From positions 1 through 31,146 of IMG/VR virus record IMGVR_UViG_3300035698_016129: a stretch of DNA of 31,146 nucleotides, one strand, 5' to 3'. The position numbers and the translations under genes were made by a program. Below are positions 29,689-31,146 of the stretch, one piece after another. The stretch is from a virus. The stretch's first letter is position 1, and every line of letters starts with the position of its first letter. Under the pieces are notes generated by a model. The model saw nothing but the letters and a program-made list of their open reading frames with translations. It ran no database searches and was not told the origin of the DNA.

Positions 29689-31146
29689 GGCTATTGAAGA
29701 AGCAGCTATTGAAGAAGCAGCTATTGAAGAAGCAGGTAAAGTAATCCCCAAAAAAGTTGGGCAATTCCCTAGACACAAAAATAAGCATAAAGGCAAACGT
29801 AACCCAACAATCTTACAATGGCGTGAAGTAGATGGCGTCAAAGTCCGGATACTAGAATCATGCAAATACCGTAGTATTACCATAGATACTATTGATAAAA
29901 AATGTTGTGGTGGAACTATTAAGCGGGAAGAATTTTTTACTTGCACCCACTCAGAACCAAAAAAAGTATGTGGCAGCACTTGCCAAATATGCAAACTAGT
30001 TACTAATCCGCATACAATAGCATTACCAGCAATACACAGTCACTTGCCAGAAGTGGGCATATTAATTAATACTTATAATGAGGGGCCACGTATTAAGGCA
30101 ACTTGTGTGAATTTCCATGAACATTTAGAAAAACATAAAATTAGGCATGAAATCATTGTTGGTGATGATGGTACTACTGATGGGTGTTGCCAGAATCTAC
30201 CAGATTACGTTAAAGTTATTAGGCACGGTGAACCAAAAGGGTGCGGGAAAACAAAATTAGTAACTACGGCAGCCTCAATAGCTAATACTTATTTATGGGT
30301 TGATGCCCATCAAGCAGTTTTTACTGGTGAAATAGGCGAAATGGTTGAAGCTGCTATGTCCGAACAAATTATTATTTGCCCAAAGACAGGTAGACTAACG
30401 TTTGACATGGAAACTTGGGAACCTAAAAAACTTGAAGAAAAAGCTTTTATACCTAATCCAGTTGGATTATTGTTCCCACCCAATACTTATGTCTATGAAG
30501 GTGATGGCGCTGAGTATATAGATACCAACAATGTATTAATAGTCTCAGTTGGTCTATGTATGAGTCGTGCAACATATCAACGAGTTGGTGGTTGGAATAA
30601 CTATATGGCCTCACACGGGTCACAAGAACGCGGTATGGGTTTAAAGGCATTTATGTCCAATACCCCTATACGTGTGCTAATGAATGTTGAATTTGGGCAC
30701 GAGTTTTGTGAATATACCAATCCAAGTAGAAACAAAGAGACACGACCATATAAGCGCGCGCACGGTAAAAAAAATTGGAATCTTGGTCATGCTTTTATGG
30801 CTGTTTGTACACCAGAAACATTTGAGGATTACTTTAAGCCATTGTTGCAGGCCGATAAAACATTTGCTAATGCTATCCAAGCTAAAACATTAATTGAAGC
30901 AGTAAATGATCGTAGGTATTTTGCAAGACACTCTAAATGTATGACAGATCAAGATCTTATTAATTTAATGGAAACATTATTTGCGTACCAAAAAATGATT
31001 CCAGATCATAAGCAAAAAATGCTAGAATCAGCAGCCCAAAGAATCATAGCAGCCCAGGCACATGGAAGGTGCCTTGAACTTGGTACTGGTTCTGGTGCCG
31101 GTACAAAAGCCTTACTTACTGGTGCTTATAGTGTTGTTAGTATTGA
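29660..31146 (+). CDS. glycosyltransferase, GalNAc-transferase-like, fused to a methyltransferase (partial)
   Basis: A frame of at least 495 residues, open to the window end. It starts at TTG 29660 with AGGAAGGA seven bases upstream; the frame is closed before that. After a repeat of AIEEA (three times) comes a Cys-rich stretch (about 75-120: KKCCGGTIKREEFFTCTHS, VCGSTCQICK). From residue 132 there is a GT-A-type glycosyltransferase: GILINTYNEGPRIK, VGDDGTTDG (167-175), a DAH triad (215-217), IIICP, then VGGWNNYMASHGSQERG and GHEF (346-349). Order and spacing resemble polypeptide GalNAc-transferases, whose metal-binding motif is DxH. From about 460 a class I methyltransferase begins: LELGTGSGAGT (472-482). 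Substrate unproven. Confidence 0.75.
   Translation, partial: MPKNFSELTKAIEEAAIEEAAIEEAGKVIPKKVGQFPRHKNKHKGKRNPTILQWREVDGVKVRILESCKYRSITIDTIDKKCCGGTIKREEFFTCTHSEPKKVCGSTCQICKLVTNPHTIALPAIHSHLPEVGILINTYNEGPRIKATCVNFHEHLEKHKIRHEIIVGDDGTTDGCCQNLPDYVKVIRHGEPKGCGKTKLVTTAASIANTYLWVDAHQAVFTGEIGEMVEAAMSEQIIICPKTGRLTFDMETWEPKKLEEKAFIPNPVGLLFPPNTYVYEGDGAEYIDTNNVLIVSVGLCMSRATYQRVGGWNNYMASHGSQERGMGLKAFMSNTPIRVLMNVEFGHEFCEYTNPSRNKETRPYKRAHGKKNWNLGHAFMAVCTPETFEDYFKPLLQADKTFANAIQAKTLIEAVNDRRYFARHSKCMTDQDLINLMETLFAYQKMIPDHKQKMLESAAQRIIAAQAHGRCLELGTGSGAGTKALLTGAYSVVSI
29690..29734 (+). repeat. three tandem 15-bp units coding AIEEA
   Basis: GCTATTGAAGAAGCA three times in a row near the N terminus of the glycosyltransferase. 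It gives three AIEEA units, an acidic helix. It looks like recent slippage expansion and may vary between isolates. Confidence 0.9.

Overview
The window is most of the virion-assembly half of a tailed double-stranded DNA bacteriophage (class Caudoviricetes). A large tape-measure protein, a tail-tube protein and a frameshifted tail-assembly chaperone, with no sheath gene visible, point to siphovirus morphology. No integrase, DNA polymerase or tRNA gene was seen. The host cannot be named. A run of exported proteins (signal peptides, conserved cysteine pairs) inside the assembly operon suggests that part of the phage programme acts in the host envelope.

Layout. (1) 1-1547, plus strand: small unrecognised genes, including two tandem paralogues at the left edge. 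(2) 1548-2160: non-coding and repeat-rich, with three tandem copies and one single copy of a 32-bp partly palindromic element, and a large stem-loop. (3) 2161-4852, minus strand: a more GC-rich block transcribed leftward from a consensus-like promoter (4824-4852) to a bidirectional terminator (2161-2197). Its genes are unrecognised. Each main unit is bracketed by its own inverted repeat (24-29 bp for the three long pairs, 11 bp for a fourth), and the arms of neighbouring units touch. One gene also has three palindromes at about 20-bp spacing upstream. (4) 4853-5417: divergent control region with a 7-bp tandem array, a 19-bp direct repeat, A-rich repeats, a rightward promoter, and a fifth copy of the 32-bp element overlapping the first start codon.

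(5) 5418-31146, plus strand, tightly packed, with many stop/start overlaps: possible small terminase, small beta-rich protein, large terminase (lambda gpA type), portal, small basic protein, fibronectin-III-like protein. Next comes an inserted group: two paralogous exported proteins, an exported barrel-like protein, a fibre-like protein and two holin-like membrane proteins. Then follow head-completion adaptor, scaffold, P22-type major capsid, connector/terminator-type genes, tail tube, tail chaperone with a clear -1 slippery site (T TTT TTA) and its downstream extension, a tail-completion-like protein, tape measure interrupted by one in-frame TGA, two paralogous distal-tail proteins, a 1396-residue hub/fibre protein, a small Cys/His-rich protein and a glycosyltransferase that runs off the window.

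Most interesting reading: the 1396-residue tail protein carries six cysteine-rich repeats flanked by two Thr/Pro/Ala linkers that look like mucin O-glycosylation targets. Two genes downstream lies a glycosyltransferase whose motif layout (DD, DAH, late GH-x-F) resembles polypeptide GalNAc-transferases, fused to a class I methyltransferase start. Together they suggest a phage-encoded system that O-glycosylates, and perhaps O-methylates, its own tail fibre. This is inference from motifs and gene order. The matched inverted repeats around each leftward gene, and the fixed-geometry 32-bp element, are the other two structures I cannot place in a known class.
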